In this document: positions 51,965 through 62,016 of the stretch, piece after piece
How the letters are laid out: the number at the start of each line of letters is the position of its first letter
Numbering within the stretch: the stretch's first letter is position 1
Source of the DNA: Brachybacterium equifaecis
GTDB taxonomy: Bacteria > Actinomycetota > Actinomycetes > Actinomycetales > Dermabacteraceae
Direction of reading: 5' to 3'
NCBI RefSeq assembly: GCF_023509525.1
Contig: NZ_JAKNCJ010000007.1
Location: 1-64,000 of the forward strand
Length of the DNA: 64,000 nucleotides
Translations under genes and position numbers: made by a program
Notes under the pieces: model-generated
Seen by the model: the letters and a program-made list of their open reading frames with translations, nothing else
Told to the model about the DNA's origin: nothing
Databases searched by the model: none

Positions 51965-52906
51965 TCACGCCACGGGGCGCTCGGTCAGCTCCTTCGCGGC
52001 CGCGCGGTACGCGAGCGCACCGCTGCTGGTCGGATCGTACGAGAGCACGGTCTGCCCGTAGCTCGGCGCCTCGGATATCCGCACGGAGCGCGGGATCGTC
52101 GTGGCGAAGGTCTGCTCAGGGAAGTGCGTGCGCACATCCTCGGCCACCTGCGCCGCGAGCCGCGTGCGGGCGTCGTACATCGTCAGCAGGATCGAGGAGA
52201 CCACGAGCTCGGGGTTCAGGTGCTGGCGCATCAGGTCGATGTTGCGCAGCAGCAGCGTCAGCCCCTCGAGCGCGTAGTACTCGGCCTGGATCGGGATGAG
52301 CACCTCGCGGGCTGCGACCAGCGAGTTCACCGTCAGCAGCCCGAGGCTCGGCGGGCAGTCGATCAGCACGTAGTCCAGATGCCGCGGGCCCTCCCCCTCG
52401 GCGCCCTCGGCGGAGGCCAGGAAGTCCCGCACCGCTCCGCGCAGGCGGTTCTCGCGGGCGACCATCGAGACCAGCTCGATCTCCGCTCCCGACAGGTCGA
52501 TCGTCGCCGGCGCGCACCAGAGGGTCTCGACCTCCTCAACGCGCTGGATCACCTCGCCCAGCGGCTGCGACTCCACGAGCACCTCGTACATGCTGGGCAC
52601 GTCGGCGTGATGATCGATGCCGAGCGCCGTGGAGGCGTTGCCCTGCGGGTCCATGTCGATGACCAGCACGCTCAGGCCGCCCATGGCGAGCGCGGCGGCG
52701 AGGTTCACGGTGGTCGACGTCTTGCCGACGCCGCCCTTCTGGTTCGCGATCGTGATGATGCGCGTGCTCTGCGGGGCGTCGAACACGAGTCCCTCCAGTT
52801 CGCGGCGGCGGGCATGGTCGCGGGTGAGCTGCCGCATCAGCGGGGTGTCCTCGAGCGAGGCTCCGGCCCCGGCGGGCGCCGTCGATCCCTTGCGAGTCTC
52901 AGCCAC
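51965..52906 (-). CDS. parA: Chromosome partitioning ATPase ParA
   Basis: A 313-aa Walker-type ATPase that moves ParB-parS complexes. Deviant Walker A 'KGGVGKTSTTVNLAAAL', 'VLVIDMDPQGNASTALG', 'YVLIDCPPSLGLLTVN', and 'IPRSVRISEAPSYGQTVLSY'. Its start overlaps the rsmG stop by 8 nt. Confidence 0.97.
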   Translation of the reverse strand: MAETRKGSTAPAGAGASLEDTPLMRQLTRDHARRRELEGLVFDAPQSTRIITIANQKGGVGKTSTTVNLAAALAMGGLSVLVIDMDPQGNASTALGIDHHADVPSMYEVLVESQPLGEVIQRVEEVETLWCAPATIDLSGAEIELVSMVARENRLRGAVRDFLASAEGAEGEGPRHLDYVLIDCPPSLGLLTVNSLVAAREVLIPIQAEYYALEGLTLLLRNIDLMRQHLNPELVVSSILLTMYDARTRLAAQVAEDVRTHFPEQTFATTIPRSVRISEAPSYGQTVLSYDPTSSGALAYRAAAKELTERPVA

Positions 52907-53630
52907 GTCCGTCTCCCATCGTCGTCCGGTCGGCGCTGCCGCGTCCTGAGGCGCTGCGCCGCCGCACCCTGACCACTGTAGTGGGAACCTCCACGTCGCC
53001 GGCCCCGAGCACCTGGACCTGGGGATCCACGCCTCCCAGGCGCCGCAGCGCCTTCGCCGCGGCGTCGATCTCCTCGGCCGCGGAGCTGCCCTTCATCGCG
53101 ATCAGCTCCCCGCCCTCGCGCACGAGGGGCAGGGTCCAGGTCGCGAGCTTGCCGAGCGCGGCGACGGCGCGCGCGGTCACCACGTCGAAGGACTCCTCGC
53201 CGTGCAGCTCCTCCGCGCGCGAGCGCAGGACGTCGTACTCCAGGCCCAGCTCCTCCCGCACCTCCTCGAGCCACAGCGCCCGACGCTGCATGGTCTCGAT
53301 CAGCGTGATGCGCAGGTCCGGGCGCATGATCGCGAGGACCACGCCGGGCAGCCCGGCCCCGGAGCCGACGTCGGCCAGCGACCGCGCATCCGCGGGCAGG
53401 GCCTCCTCCATCAGCGCGCAGTTGATCAGGTGCCGCTCCCAGAGCCGGTCCACCTCGCGCGGGCCGATCAGCCCGCGCTCCACGCCGGCAGTGGCGAGCA
53501 GGCCGACGAACTGCTCGGCCAGAGCCAGGCGGTCGCCGAACAGGCGCTCCGCGAGCGGCCGCAGGCCCTCCGGCAGGGGCGGTGCCGCGGCCCGGGCGGC
53601 CTCAGGGGAGGGAAGGGTGGTGGAGCTCAT
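52899..53630 (-). CDS. rsmG: 16S rRNA m7G527 methyltransferase RsmG
   Basis: A 243-aa methyltransferase (GidB): 'EVDRLWERHLINCALM', 'SLADVGSGAGLPGVVLAIMR' (SAM site), 'FDVVTARAVAALGKLATWTL', 'GGELIAMKGSSAAEEI'. C-terminal tail is basic. Part of the jag-rsmG-parA-parB run. Confidence 0.96.
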   Translation of the reverse strand: MSSTTLPSPEAARAAAPPLPEGLRPLAERLFGDRLALAEQFVGLLATAGVERGLIGPREVDRLWERHLINCALMEEALPADARSLADVGSGAGLPGVVLAIMRPDLRITLIETMQRRALWLEEVREELGLEYDVLRSRAEELHGEESFDVVTARAVAALGKLATWTLPLVREGGELIAMKGSSAAEEIDAAAKALRRLGGVDPQVQVLGAGDVEVPTTVVRVRRRSASGRGSADRTTMGDGRG

Positions 53631-53650
53631 CGCGATGCCGTGCGCCCGTG

Positions 53651-54373
53651 TCAGGACGCGGGGTGGATGACGACGTGGCGGTCCTTGCCATCGCCCTCGG
53701 ACTCCGAGCGCAGTCCCGCCTGCTTGGCGACGTCATGGACGACCTTGCGCTCGAACGGGTTCATGGGGCGCAGGGCCACGGGCTCGCCGTCCTGCTTCAC
53801 GGAGTTCACCGCGTCCTCGGCGAGCTGCTCGAGGGAGCCCTTGTGCTGCGCCCGGTAGCCGCCGATATCGAGCATGAGGCGCGAGCGGCTGCCGGTGCTG
53901 GACTGCACGGCCAGGCGGGTCAGCTCCTGGAGCGCGTCGAGCAGCTCGCCGCGGGGCTCGTTGAGCTTCGCGAGCTGCGTCGCGCCGCGGATCTCGACGG
54001 AGGCGCGGTCGCCGTCCACGTCGATGTCGATGTCGCCATCGAGATCGGCGATGTCCAGGAGCTCCTCGAGGTAGTCGGCTGCGATGTCGCCCTCCTCCTC
54101 GAGCTCCTTGATGCGCTCCTCGCGGGTCTTCGCCGGAGCGGCGTCCTCGCCCTCCGCGTCGCCTGCCTGCGCCTCGTCGCACGTCGGGCCGACGGGAGCG
54201 TCGGCGTCCTCGCCGGTCCCAGCGGGGGCGACGGGCAGTCGGCCCTCGTCCTCGGCGCCGGCCTCTGCCACGGGGGCTCCGGCCTCGCGGGCCGCCTCCG
54301 CGGTCTGCTCGGGGAGGGTCTGCTCGGCCTCCTCCTCGCGGGGGGTCAGGGACTCGGGATGGGTCTCGCTCAT
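53651..54373 (-). CDS. jag: Jag/KhpB family RNA-binding protein
   Basis: A 240-aa protein: disordered acidic first about 80 residues, KH-like domain ('AADYLEELLDIADLDGDIDI', 'TQLAKLNEPRGELLDALQEL') and an R3H domain ('PMNPFERKVVHDVAKQAGL...RHVVIHP'). Partner of KhpA in RNA binding in other bacteria. Lies between yidC and rsmG. Confidence 0.92.
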   Translation of the reverse strand: MSETHPESLTPREEEAEQTLPEQTAEAAREAGAPVAEAGAEDEGRLPVAPAGTGEDADAPVGPTCDEAQAGDAEGEDAAPAKTREERIKELEEEGDIAADYLEELLDIADLDGDIDIDVDGDRASVEIRGATQLAKLNEPRGELLDALQELTRLAVQSSTGSRSRLMLDIGGYRAQHKGSLEQLAEDAVNSVKQDGEPVALRPMNPFERKVVHDVAKQAGLRSESEGDGKDRHVVIHPAS

Positions 54374-54542
54374 GATCGTTCTCCTTGGGATTGGGCCCGG
54401 CCGGGGAGTGCCGCGCGACGTCCGCGCGGGCCCGGCGACTGCGCTCAGGCGGGCTGATCGAGGGTGGGTGAAAAGATGCGGTGAAGAGAAGCGGGAAGCG
54501 GTGCCCGCCTGCCCGCGGAAAGCGGGCAGGCGGGCGAGGGGT

Positions 54543-55643
54543 TCAGCTGGAGCGGGGGCCGGAGCCCTTGGCGCCCTTGGCGCCGCGGCCCTTGGGGGCG
54601 GAAGCGGCGCTCGAGCCGCCCGCGGCCTTCCGGGCCGCTTCGCGCTCGGCCTGCGCGGCGCGCCGCGCCTCGCGGGCCGCCTCCAGGCGCTCCTGGTCGG
54701 TGAGCTTGCGGCCGCCCTTGGCCGTCTTCGTCTGCACGCGGATGGGCGCCTCCTCCACGGGGACGACCGGCTTCTTCGGCGTGAAGTCGATGGGCTCTAG
54801 GCCCTGGCGCTCGCGCTTGGCGTTGATGCGGGCGTGGCGCTGATCCTCGGCGGGCGAGCCCGGCGTCGGGTACGTCCACACGACGATGGCCTGCTGGAGC
54901 ATGGTCCACACGCTCGTGGTGAGCCAGTAGACGAGCACGCCGATCGGCATGCCCGGTCCCGTGATCACGTAGATGAACGGGAGCATGTAGAGCATCATCT
55001 TCTGCGTGCTCGCCATCGGGCCCTCCAGGGCCGACGGCGGCATGTTCCGCATCGTCAGCTCCTTCTGGGTGATGAACGTCGTCGCGCACATCAGCGCGAT
55101 GATGATGCCGGAGATGATGCGGGTCGACCAGCCGCCCTCGCCCGGGGCCAGGAAGGTGTCGGCGATCGTCGCGCCGTTGACGAGCACGCCGTGGTACGCG
55201 CTGGAGGCGAGATCGACGGTCAGCGGGCCGAAGGCCTCGCCGTTCGCGGCCTTGGGAAGCTGGTTGAACAGCACGCGGAACAGGCCGAAGAAGATCGGCA
55301 TCTGCAGCAGGATCGGCAGGCAGGAGCTCAGGGGGCTGGCGCCGGCCTCGCGGTAGACCGCCAAGGTCTCCTCGCCCATCGCCTGCTTGGAGGCCTGATC
55401 GGTCTTGCCCTTGTACTTCTTCTGCACGGCCTGCAGCTGCGGGGCGACCGCCTGCATGGCCCGCGAGGAGCGGATCTGGCGGATGAACAGCGGCGTGATC
55501 AGCGTGCGGACCACGACCGTGAGGCCGACGATCGACAGCAGCCAGGTCCAGCCGGAGTCGGGGTCCATGAACAGGGACAGCAGGGCATGGAACTGCACCA
55601 TGATCCATGCGACGGCCCACTCGATGGGATAGAGGATGTTCAT
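54543..55643 (-). CDS. yidC: Membrane insertase YidC
   Basis: A 366-aa insertase: 'FIRQIRSSRAMQAVAPQLQA', 'QKKYKGKTDQASKQAMGEET', 'SPLSSCLPILLQMPIFFGLF', and 'TSVWTMLQQAIVVWTYPTPG', giving five membrane helices with the conserved Arg in the groove (first helix region 'VVRTLITPLFIRQ'). C-terminal tail is very basic (KAAGG, KGRGAKGAKG), likely binding the ribosome. Confidence 0.95.
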   Translation of the reverse strand: MNILYPIEWAVAWIMVQFHALLSLFMDPDSGWTWLLSIVGLTVVVRTLITPLFIRQIRSSRAMQAVAPQLQAVQKKYKGKTDQASKQAMGEETLAVYREAGASPLSSCLPILLQMPIFFGLFRVLFNQLPKAANGEAFGPLTVDLASSAYHGVLVNGATIADTFLAPGEGGWSTRIISGIIIALMCATTFITQKELTMRNMPPSALEGPMASTQKMMLYMLPFIYVITGPGMPIGVLVYWLTTSVWTMLQQAIVVWTYPTPGSPAEDQRHARINAKRERQGLEPIDFTPKKPVVPVEEAPIRVQTKTAKGGRKLTDQERLEAAREARRAAQAEREAARKAAGGSSAASAPKGRGAKGAKGSGPRSS

Positions 55644-55737
55644 CGGCCTGGTCTTCCTGTCGTCCGTAGGCGCATGACGCTCATGCGATGCGACGACTGC
55701 GGGTCGGGGTCTCGGTCAAGGGTAGGCCCTGGAGGGC

Positions 55738-56046
55738 TCATCCCCCCGCTCGAGAACGGCGATCGGGACGTGGGTCCGTCCACATCCCGGGGGCGGGGAC
55801 CGGATCGATCCCGCCCCGGGTGAAGGGGTTGCAGCGCAGGATGCGCCAGGCCGTCAGGAGCACTCCCTTGACGGCCCCGTGCCGGTGCAGCGCATCCATC
55901 CCGTACTGCGAGCAGACGGGGTCGAAGCGGCAGGCCGGCGGGGTGTAGGGCGAGATGCCCACCTGGTACGCCCGGATGGGGAGCATCAGCAGGCGCCGCG
56001 GGAGCGTGCGCAGCGCGGGGCGCCCGTGCGGCCGACGGCTGCTCAC
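55738..56046 (-). CDS. yidD: Membrane protein insertion efficiency factor YidD
   Basis: A 102-aa protein with the family core '[20 protein letters not shown]', '[17 protein letters not shown]', '[13 protein letters not shown]'. Peripheral membrane protein aiding YidC. Overlaps rnpA by 4 nt. Confidence 0.95.
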   Translation of the reverse strand: MSSRRPHGRPALRTLPRRLLMLPIRAYQVGISPYTPPACRFDPVCSQYGMDALHRHGAVKGVLLTAWRILRCNPFTRGGIDPVPAPGMWTDPRPDRRSRAGG

Positions 56047-56567
56047 GAGGCCCCGGGCTTCTGCGCGGCCGAACGCTCCCGCGCGGCCGTGGTGCTCTGC
56101 CCGGCATTCGTCGGCCCAGAGCTCTCCCGCCCAGCGCCTTCCTGCCCGGATATCGACGCCCGAGTGCTCGACTGCACTGCATTCGTCGACCCAGCGCTCG
56201 GAGTCCCTGCTGCGCTGCGCTGCTCCGCCTTGCGGGCGGCCGAGCGCATGGCGCCCCTGACCTCCTCCTCCAGTGCGGAGAAGGGGAGATCCTGGATGCC
56301 CGGCAGGGCGCGCAGCACTACATCGCTCCCGGCGGGGAGGGAGGCCAGCTCGCTGCGGAAGATCTCCCGCAGCCGCCGGGCCACGCGGTTGCGCACCACG
56401 GAGTTGCCGACCTTCTTGGATACGACGAATCCCACGCGGGGCCCGGGCTCCCCATCCGTGCGGATGACGAGGTGGGCGACCACGTGGGATCGTGCGGCGC
56501 GCGCTCCGCGCCGCGTGGCGGTGCGGAACTGCTCCGGAGTGCGCAGCCGGTGCCGGGACCAGGTCAT
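56043..56567 (-). CDS. rnpA: RNase P protein component
   Basis: A 174-aa protein. Residues 1-115 are the core ('[20 protein letters not shown]', '[20 protein letters not shown]', '[20 protein letters not shown]') with the RNR motif. A Ser/Thr/Ala tail of about 55 residues follows and is unusual. Start ATG 56567 places the R-x-L-x-x-x-x-x-F box at the N-terminus. Confidence 0.93.
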   Translation of the reverse strand: MTWSRHRLRTPEQFRTATRRGARAARSHVVAHLVIRTDGEPGPRVGFVVSKKVGNSVVRNRVARRLREIFRSELASLPAGSDVVLRALPGIQDLPFSALEEEVRGAMRSAARKAEQRSAAGTPSAGSTNAVQSSTRASISGQEGAGRESSGPTNAGQSTTAARERSAAQKPGAS

Positions 56568-56610
56568 GCTCCCGGCTCCGTCATCGCGCGCTCCGCGAAC
56601 GGGCGGCGGC

Positions 56611-56748
56611 TCAGGCCGACAGCTCGGTGCGGCCCTTCGCGCGGCGAGCGTTGATGATGGCGCGGCCTGCGCGGGTGCGCATGCGTGCGCGGAAGCCGTG
56701 CTTGCGGGCGCGGCGGCGGTTGTTCGGCTGGAACGTGCGCTTGGACAT
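56611..56748 (-). CDS. rpmH: Ribosomal protein bL34
   Basis: A 45-aa protein: '[19 protein letters not shown]' and '[19 protein letters not shown]'. GAGGAGAACCG lies before the ATG at 56748. Marks the dnaA-flanking boundary conserved in bacteria. Confidence 0.98.
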   Translation of the reverse strand: MSKRTFQPNNRRRARKHGFRARMRTRAGRAIINARRAKGRTELSA

Positions 56749-56919
56749 CGGTTCTCCTCGATCGCGGCACTGGACGTGCCATAACGCGGTGGCAATGGGG
56801 TCGGCTGCACGATCACAGGAAGAGGGCGCTTGCTGAATCCATGGCCCGACCCGCGTTCGGTGCGACCAGTGGATTCGCGCGACTCCGCATCCGGGGGAAG
56901 GCACAGCGGCGACTGATCG

Positions 56920-56948
56920 ATCTTAGGAGCGGCGGGAGCGCAGGTCAA
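56920..56948 (-). promoter_or_regulatory. Promoter of rpmH
   Basis: Minus-strand TTGACC (56943-56948), 17-bp spacer, TAAGAT (56920-56925). It would give an about 165-nt leader for rpmH-rnpA-yidD. Confidence 0.65.
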
Positions 56949-57092
56949 TGGAGCGAGGCCCTGGAGAGCGGACTGTGGCGGGGTTCTCACCCCCGGGGGT
57001 GCGCCAGCGCACTCCCGGGACCGGCCGCGAGGGCCGACGGAGCGCGGCCCTGTGCACAGCGTCGGGCGAGGGGTCCCCATGAGCGCCGCGCT

Positions 57093-57113
57093 TGTGGAAA
57101 ACTGCGTGGACAA
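57093..57113. other. DnaA boxes upstream of dnaA
   Basis: TGTGGAAAA (57093-57101, complement TTTTCCACA) and CGTGGACAA (57105-57113, complement TTGTCCACG) lie 25-45 bp before dnaA, fitting autoregulation. Confidence 0.55.
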
Positions 57114-57137
57114 GCCGCCACCGATCCGGAGAGCCCC

Positions 57138-58922
57138 ATGGACGATTCTGCCATCGACTACGACGCCACGTGGGACGAGACCGTGCGCATCCTGCGCCGC
57201 GACGAGACCGTCAGCGAGCGCGCCATGGCCTTCCTGACCCTCTCCCGGCTGATGGCGATCGTGGCCGACACCGCGCTCATCGCCGCGCCCTCCACCTGGG
57301 CGAAGGACCTTTTCGAGCAGCGGATCGCGGGGGCGCTGAAGCAGGCGATCTCCGAGGCCGCAGGCAGGGAGACGCGCTTCGCGGTGACCGTGGACGAGTC
57401 CCTCTTCGAGGACGACGAGCCCTCATCCGACCGTGAATCCGCGCGCCCGGCCCCTGCCCCCGGCGCCGCAGGGAGCGGCTCGGCGCCGCGATCCCCCGCT
57501 GTGGATGCAGATGTGGACAACTCGGCGCGGCCGGCCGGGACCTCGGCTACCCTGCCGGATCGCGAGCGCCCGTCGGCCCCCTCGCAGCTCCCGGAGCGGG
57601 ACCGCCCCTCCGGTCGCGAGCGCTCCTCGGAGCCGGGCTCCCTCTCCGGCCCCCCTGCCGACGGCGACCGCGACGGCAGCCCGTTCATCGAGGACCGCAG
57701 CGCCGCGCCGACCGAGGTCGAGCGCGAGCGCGCCGAAGCGGCCGCCTGGTTCGGGGAGGACGAGGCGGGCTCCGGCCCGTCGGCCCCCGCGCGCAGCCCC
57801 TTCGTGCCCGGGCGGATGCGCCCGCAGCCCCAGGGCGAGGACGGCGCCGAGAGCACGCTCGGCTCCGAGTCGCGGCTGAACGCGAAGTACACCTTCGACA
57901 CCTTCGTCATCGGCGCCTCGAACCGCTTCGCGCAGGCCGCGGCCTCCGCGGTCGCCGAGGCGCCCGCGCGCGCCTACAACCCCCTGTTCATCTACGGCGG
58001 CTCGGGCCTCGGCAAGACCCACCTGCTCCACGCGGTCGGCCACTACGCGCAGTCCCTCTACCCGGGCATCGAGGTGCGGTACGTGAACTCCGAGGAGTTC
58101 ACCAACGACTTCATCAACTCCATCCAGTCCGGCCAATTCGGCAAGGCGCAGGACTTCCACCGCCGCTACCGCGACATCGACGTGCTGCTCATCGACGACA
58201 TCCAGTTCCTGCAGCGCGCGCCGGAGACGATGGAGGCCTTCTTCCACACGTTCAACACGCTGCACAACCAGAACAAGCAGATCGTCATCACCTCGGACCT
58301 GCCTCCCAAGCAGCTCGGCGGCTTCGAGGACCGCATGCGCTCGCGCTTCGAGATGGGCCTGATGACCGACGTCCAGCCGCCGGATCTGGAGACCCGCATC
58401 GCGATCCTGCGCAAGAAGGTCGCGATGGAGGGCACCCAGGAGGTCCCGCGCGACGTCCTGGAGTACATCGCCTCGCGCATCTCCTCGAACATCCGCGAGC
58501 TCGAGGGCGCCCTGATCCGCGTGCAGGCGCTGCACTCCCTGTCCCGCCAGCCGATGGACGTCTCGCTCGCCGAGAGCGTGCTCAAGGACCTCCTCGCCCA
58601 TGACGACGCGGGAGAGGTGACCGCAGCGACGATCATCGCCCAGACCTCCGCCTACTTCGGGCTGACGGTCGAGCAGATCACCGGCAGCGCCCGCACCCGC
58701 GTGCTCGTCAACGCCCGCCAGATCGCGATGTACCTGTGCCGCGAGCTGACCGACATGCCGCTGATCCGCATCGGGGACGAGTTCGGCGGGCGCGATCACA
58801 CCACCGTCATGCATGCGAACAAGAAGATCGCCGAGCTGATGAAGGAGCGGCAGGCGATCTACAACCAGGTCACCGAGCTCACCGCCCGCATCCGCTCGAG
58901 CAGCCCGCACTCCCCGGCCTGA
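57138..58922 (+). CDS. dnaA: Chromosomal replication initiator DnaA
   Basis: A 594-aa initiator: domain I ('[20 protein letters not shown]...'), a long disordered domain II (about 90-245), AAA+ domain ('[20 protein letters not shown]', '[13 protein letters not shown]', '[19 protein letters not shown]') and DnaA-box-binding domain IV ('[16 protein letters not shown]', '[16 protein letters not shown]'). ATG 57138 after CCGGAGAGCCCC. Confidence 0.98.
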   Translation: MDDSAIDYDATWDETVRILRRDETVSERAMAFLTLSRLMAIVADTALIAAPSTWAKDLFEQRIAGALKQAISEAAGRETRFAVTVDESLFEDDEPSSDRESARPAPAPGAAGSGSAPRSPAVDADVDNSARPAGTSATLPDRERPSAPSQLPERDRPSGRERSSEPGSLSGPPADGDRDGSPFIEDRSAAPTEVERERAEAAAWFGEDEAGSGPSAPARSPFVPGRMRPQPQGEDGAESTLGSESRLNAKYTFDTFVIGASNRFAQAAASAVAEAPARAYNPLFIYGGSGLGKTHLLHAVGHYAQSLYPGIEVRYVNSEEFTNDFINSIQSGQFGKAQDFHRRYRDIDVLLIDDIQFLQRAPETMEAFFHTFNTLHNQNKQIVITSDLPPKQLGGFEDRMRSRFEMGLMTDVQPPDLETRIAILRKKVAMEGTQEVPRDVLEYIASRISSNIRELEGALIRVQALHSLSRQPMDVSLAESVLKDLLAHDDAGEVTAATIIAQTSAYFGLTVEQITGSARTRVLVNARQIAMYLCRELTDMPLIRIGDEFGGRDHTTVMHANKKIAELMKERQAIYNQVTELTARIRSSSPHSPA

Positions 58923-59545
58923 GCGGAGCGGCCGCTCTCGCGGGTCAGCTGCACGAGCGAGGGCGAGGAGGAGGGGCCATCGAGGCGCTCCGAGAATGAC
59001 ATCCCTGTATCTCTGCACGTCATCCCCATTGTGAACAACTCTGTGGATAATGTGGAGCACTGCAAGCCTGCGCACGAGCCGATGTGCATCGATCTGCGTC
59101 CCCTCACTGCCGCTGCACCGCGTTCATACACAGTGATCCCACCATCGCCCCGCTGCCGTCCACGATGCGCTCACTCCTCCTGTCTCGTCTGTGACCTGCA
59201 GTGATGCACGTTCTCCACAGGATCAACAGCCGTGAAGAAGAGGTTTCCTGTTCTTTCGCCGCTGTGTGTGTGGAGAAGTCGAGGGCTGGAGGGGCAGGGA
59301 GCGCCCGGCGGGTGGTCCGGAGAGGGCCTGGAGGTGGGGATGTGGCATCGGGGAGGGTCTCAGGGCCCCTCACCAGGAGAATGTCAAGCGTGTAATTCGG
59401 CGTGTCGCATGAGAGGCCTCAGAGCGGATACCCTTGCGGTCCTACCCTGCGCGACCCCTCGGCGCCGGTGCGCCCGGCCTCGGTCGGGAGCCGCCCGCGA
59501 GAGGCGCGCAGACCGAGCTCGACCACCTTCGAAGGAGTGGCAACG
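58923..59545. other. oriC: Chromosomal origin region (oriC)
   Basis: The 623-bp gene-free dnaA-dnaN gap. DnaA boxes: TGTGGATAA (59042-59050, complement of TTATCCACA), TGTGAACAA (59030-59038, complement TTGTTCACA), TTCTCCACA (59211-59219), TGTGGAGAA (59269-59277). It is the standard origin location in actinobacteria. It also holds the dnaN promoter. Confidence 0.85.
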
Positions 59546-60670
59546 GTGAAGTTCCACCTTGATCGCGGCGTCCTGGCGGATGCCGTCTCCTGGGCCACCC
59601 GGACCCTCCCCGTCAGGCCGGCGATGCCGATCCTCCAGGGCGTGCGCATCGTCGCGAGCCCCTCGGGAGAGCTGCAGCTGTCGACCTTCGACTACGAGGT
59701 CAGCGCCCAGATCACGATCGCCGCCGAGGTCGAGCAGGCCGGCGAGGTCCTCGTCCAGGGACGCATGCTCTCGGACATCGTCCGCGCCCTCCCCCACAAG
59801 ACCGTCTCGGTGGCCCTGAACGGCACCAAGCTCGACGTGACCTGCGGCAGCGCGGCCTTCAGCCTCGCCACCCTCCCCGTCGAGGAGTACCCGCAGCTGC
59901 CCGAGATGCCGCCCGTCGCCGGCACCGTGCAGGCCGACCTCTTCGCCGAGGCCATCTCCCAGGTCACCGTCGCCGCCTCGAAGGACGACACCCTCCCGCT
60001 GCTCACCGGCGTGCGCGTGGAGATCGTCGGCGAGAAGATGACCCTGATGGCGACCGACCGCTACCGACTCGCGATGCGCGAGCTCACCTGGCAGCCCTCG
60101 CGCCCCGACCTCGAGATCACCGCTCTCGTGCGCGGCCGCACCCTCCAGGAGGTCGCCCGCTCGCTCTCCGGCGGCGGCAGCGTGCAGATCGCCCTGTCCG
60201 AGGAGTCCGGCGCGAACCTCATCGGCTTCGAGGCCGGCGGCCGCCGCACCACCTCCACCCTGGTCGACGGCGACTACCCGCCCGTGCGCCGGCTCTTCCC
60301 CGCGCAGAGCCCGATCGCGGCGGTCATCGCCACCGCCCCGCTCATCGAGGCCGTCAAGCGCGTCTCCCTGGTCGCCGAGCGCAACACCCCCGTGCGGCTC
60401 TCCTTCGTCGACGGCGGCGTGACCCTCGAGGCCGGCGCCGGCGACGACGCCCAGGCCTCCGAGGCGATCGAGGCGCAGCTCGACGGCGAGGAGCTCGTGG
60501 TCGGCTACAACTCGGGCTTCCTGCTCGACGGGCTCGGGGCGCTCGGCACCGACTTCGCGCGGCTGACGTTCACCGACTCGATCAAGCCCTCGGTGATGAG
60601 CGGCCAGGAGTCCCTCGAGGGCGCCGTGGACGGCGACTACAAGTACCTGATCATGCCGATGCGGATCTGA
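59546..60670 (+). CDS. dnaN: DNA polymerase III sliding clamp
   Basis: A 374-aa beta clamp with three like domains: 'VKFHLDRGVLADAVSWATR', 'PAMPILQGVRIVASPSGEL', 'ATDRYRLAMRELTWQPSRPD', ending 'YKYLIMPMRI'. GTG start at 59546 follows GAAGGAGTGGCAAC; upstream ATGs add unrelated residues. Confidence 0.97.
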   Translation: MKFHLDRGVLADAVSWATRTLPVRPAMPILQGVRIVASPSGELQLSTFDYEVSAQITIAAEVEQAGEVLVQGRMLSDIVRALPHKTVSVALNGTKLDVTCGSAAFSLATLPVEEYPQLPEMPPVAGTVQADLFAEAISQVTVAASKDDTLPLLTGVRVEIVGEKMTLMATDRYRLAMRELTWQPSRPDLEITALVRGRTLQEVARSLSGGGSVQIALSEESGANLIGFEAGGRRTTSTLVDGDYPPVRRLFPAQSPIAAVIATAPLIEAVKRVSLVAERNTPVRLSFVDGGVTLEAGAGDDAQASEAIEAQLDGEELVVGYNSGFLLDGLGALGTDFARLTFTDSIKPSVMSGQESLEGAVDGDYKYLIMPMRI

Positions 60671-60690
60671 CCGGGGGCGGTGACCCCCGC

Positions 60691-62016
60691 GTGCATCTGA
60701 CCTCTCTCGCCCTCACGGACTTCCGCTCCTACGCGCAGCTCGAGCTGCCGTTCGCGCCGGGGATCACCGTGCTCGTCGGGCCGAACGGGCAGGGCAAGAC
60801 CAACATCGTCGAGTCGCTCTGGTACCTCGCGACCCTGTCCAGCCACCGCGTCCCCCACGACGCCGCGCTCGTGCGCCGCGGACAGAGCACGGCGATCATC
60901 CGCGCCTCGTTCGTGCGCGCAGGCCGTCCCCTGCAGGTCGACCTGCAGCTCACCCCCGGCAAGTCGAACCGCGCCAGGGTGCAGGGGCAGAACCTGAACC
61001 GGCTGCGGGACCTGCTCGGTGAGGTGCGGGCCGTGCTGTTCGCCCCCGAGGATCTGGGGCTCGTGAAGGCTGATCCCGAGGGCCGTCGGCGCTTCCTCGA
61101 CGAGCTGCTGTTCCTCATCGCCCCGCGCTTCGCAGGCGTCAAGGCCGACTACGACCGCGTGGTGAAGCAGCGCAGCGGCCTGCTCAAGCAGATGCGCACG
61201 ATGCGCCGCGGCGGCTTCGGACGGGGTGTGGGGGGCCTCGATCCCGAGGAGACCGCGGCCAGCACCCTCGAGGTCTGGGACGGGCAGCTCGCCCGCCTCG
61301 GCGCCGAGCTCCTGCGCGCTCGCCTGCACCTCGTGAACCGGCTGCGCCCGCACGTGGGCTACTCCTACCTGCGGGTCGCGACGGATGCGGGGGCCGAGGA
61401 GGCCCTGGATCTCCTTCCCGCCGACCGCGGCGCCGTCGACTCCCCGGCCGACATCGCCTACCGCTCCGCCGTGATCGATGCGATCGGCCCGGCCGAGGGC
61501 GAGCTGCCGAGCCTGCGCGCGCTCCACGACGCCCTGCTCGCCGAAGCCGCCGCCGTGCGCGGCGACGAGATCGACCGCGGAGTGACCCTCGTCGGCCCGC
61601 ACCGCGATGACCTGGAGATCCGCCTGCACGACTCCCCCGCCAAGGGGTACGCGAGCCACGGCGAGAGCTGGTCCCTCGCGCTCGCCCTGCGGCTCGGCTC
61701 CTACGATCTGCTGCGCCTGGAGGAGGGGGACCTCGGCGACGGGGAGCCGATCCTCGTGCTCGACGACGTCTTCAGCGAGCTCGACGTGCACCGCCGCGAG
61801 CGCCTCGGCCGGATCATCTCCGGCGCCCGCCAGGTCATCATCACCACCGCCAACGACTCCGACATCCCCGCCTCCCTCGCCGGGGCGATCCAGGTGGTCG
61901 ACGTCGAGCTCGGCAGCGCGACCCCGCGGGAGGGCTCAGCCGGCTCTCTCGCGGCAGGGGGCGCCGGGATCCCGGCGCCGGGCGCGACGAGCTCGGGCGC
62001 GGCGGGCACCTGGTGA
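60691..62016 (+). CDS. recF: DNA repair protein RecF
   Basis: A 441-aa ABC-type ATPase loading RecA at gaps: 'LTDFRSYAQLELPFAPGITV', 'GPNGQGKTNIVESLWYLATL', signature 'SHGESWSLALALRLGSYDLL', Walker B 'PILVLDDVFSELD'. A C-terminal Gly/Ala tail (about 410-441) is extra. GTG start. Overlaps dciA by 4 nt. Confidence 0.96.
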   Translation: MHLTSLALTDFRSYAQLELPFAPGITVLVGPNGQGKTNIVESLWYLATLSSHRVPHDAALVRRGQSTAIIRASFVRAGRPLQVDLQLTPGKSNRARVQGQNLNRLRDLLGEVRAVLFAPEDLGLVKADPEGRRRFLDELLFLIAPRFAGVKADYDRVVKQRSGLLKQMRTMRRGGFGRGVGGLDPEETAASTLEVWDGQLARLGAELLRARLHLVNRLRPHVGYSYLRVATDAGAEEALDLLPADRGAVDSPADIAYRSAVIDAIGPAEGELPSLRALHDALLAEAAAVRGDEIDRGVTLVGPHRDDLEIRLHDSPAKGYASHGESWSLALALRLGSYDLLRLEEGDLGDGEPILVLDDVFSELDVHRRERLGRIISGARQVIITTANDSDIPASLAGAIQVVDVELGSATPREGSAGSLAAGGAGIPAPGATSSGAAGTW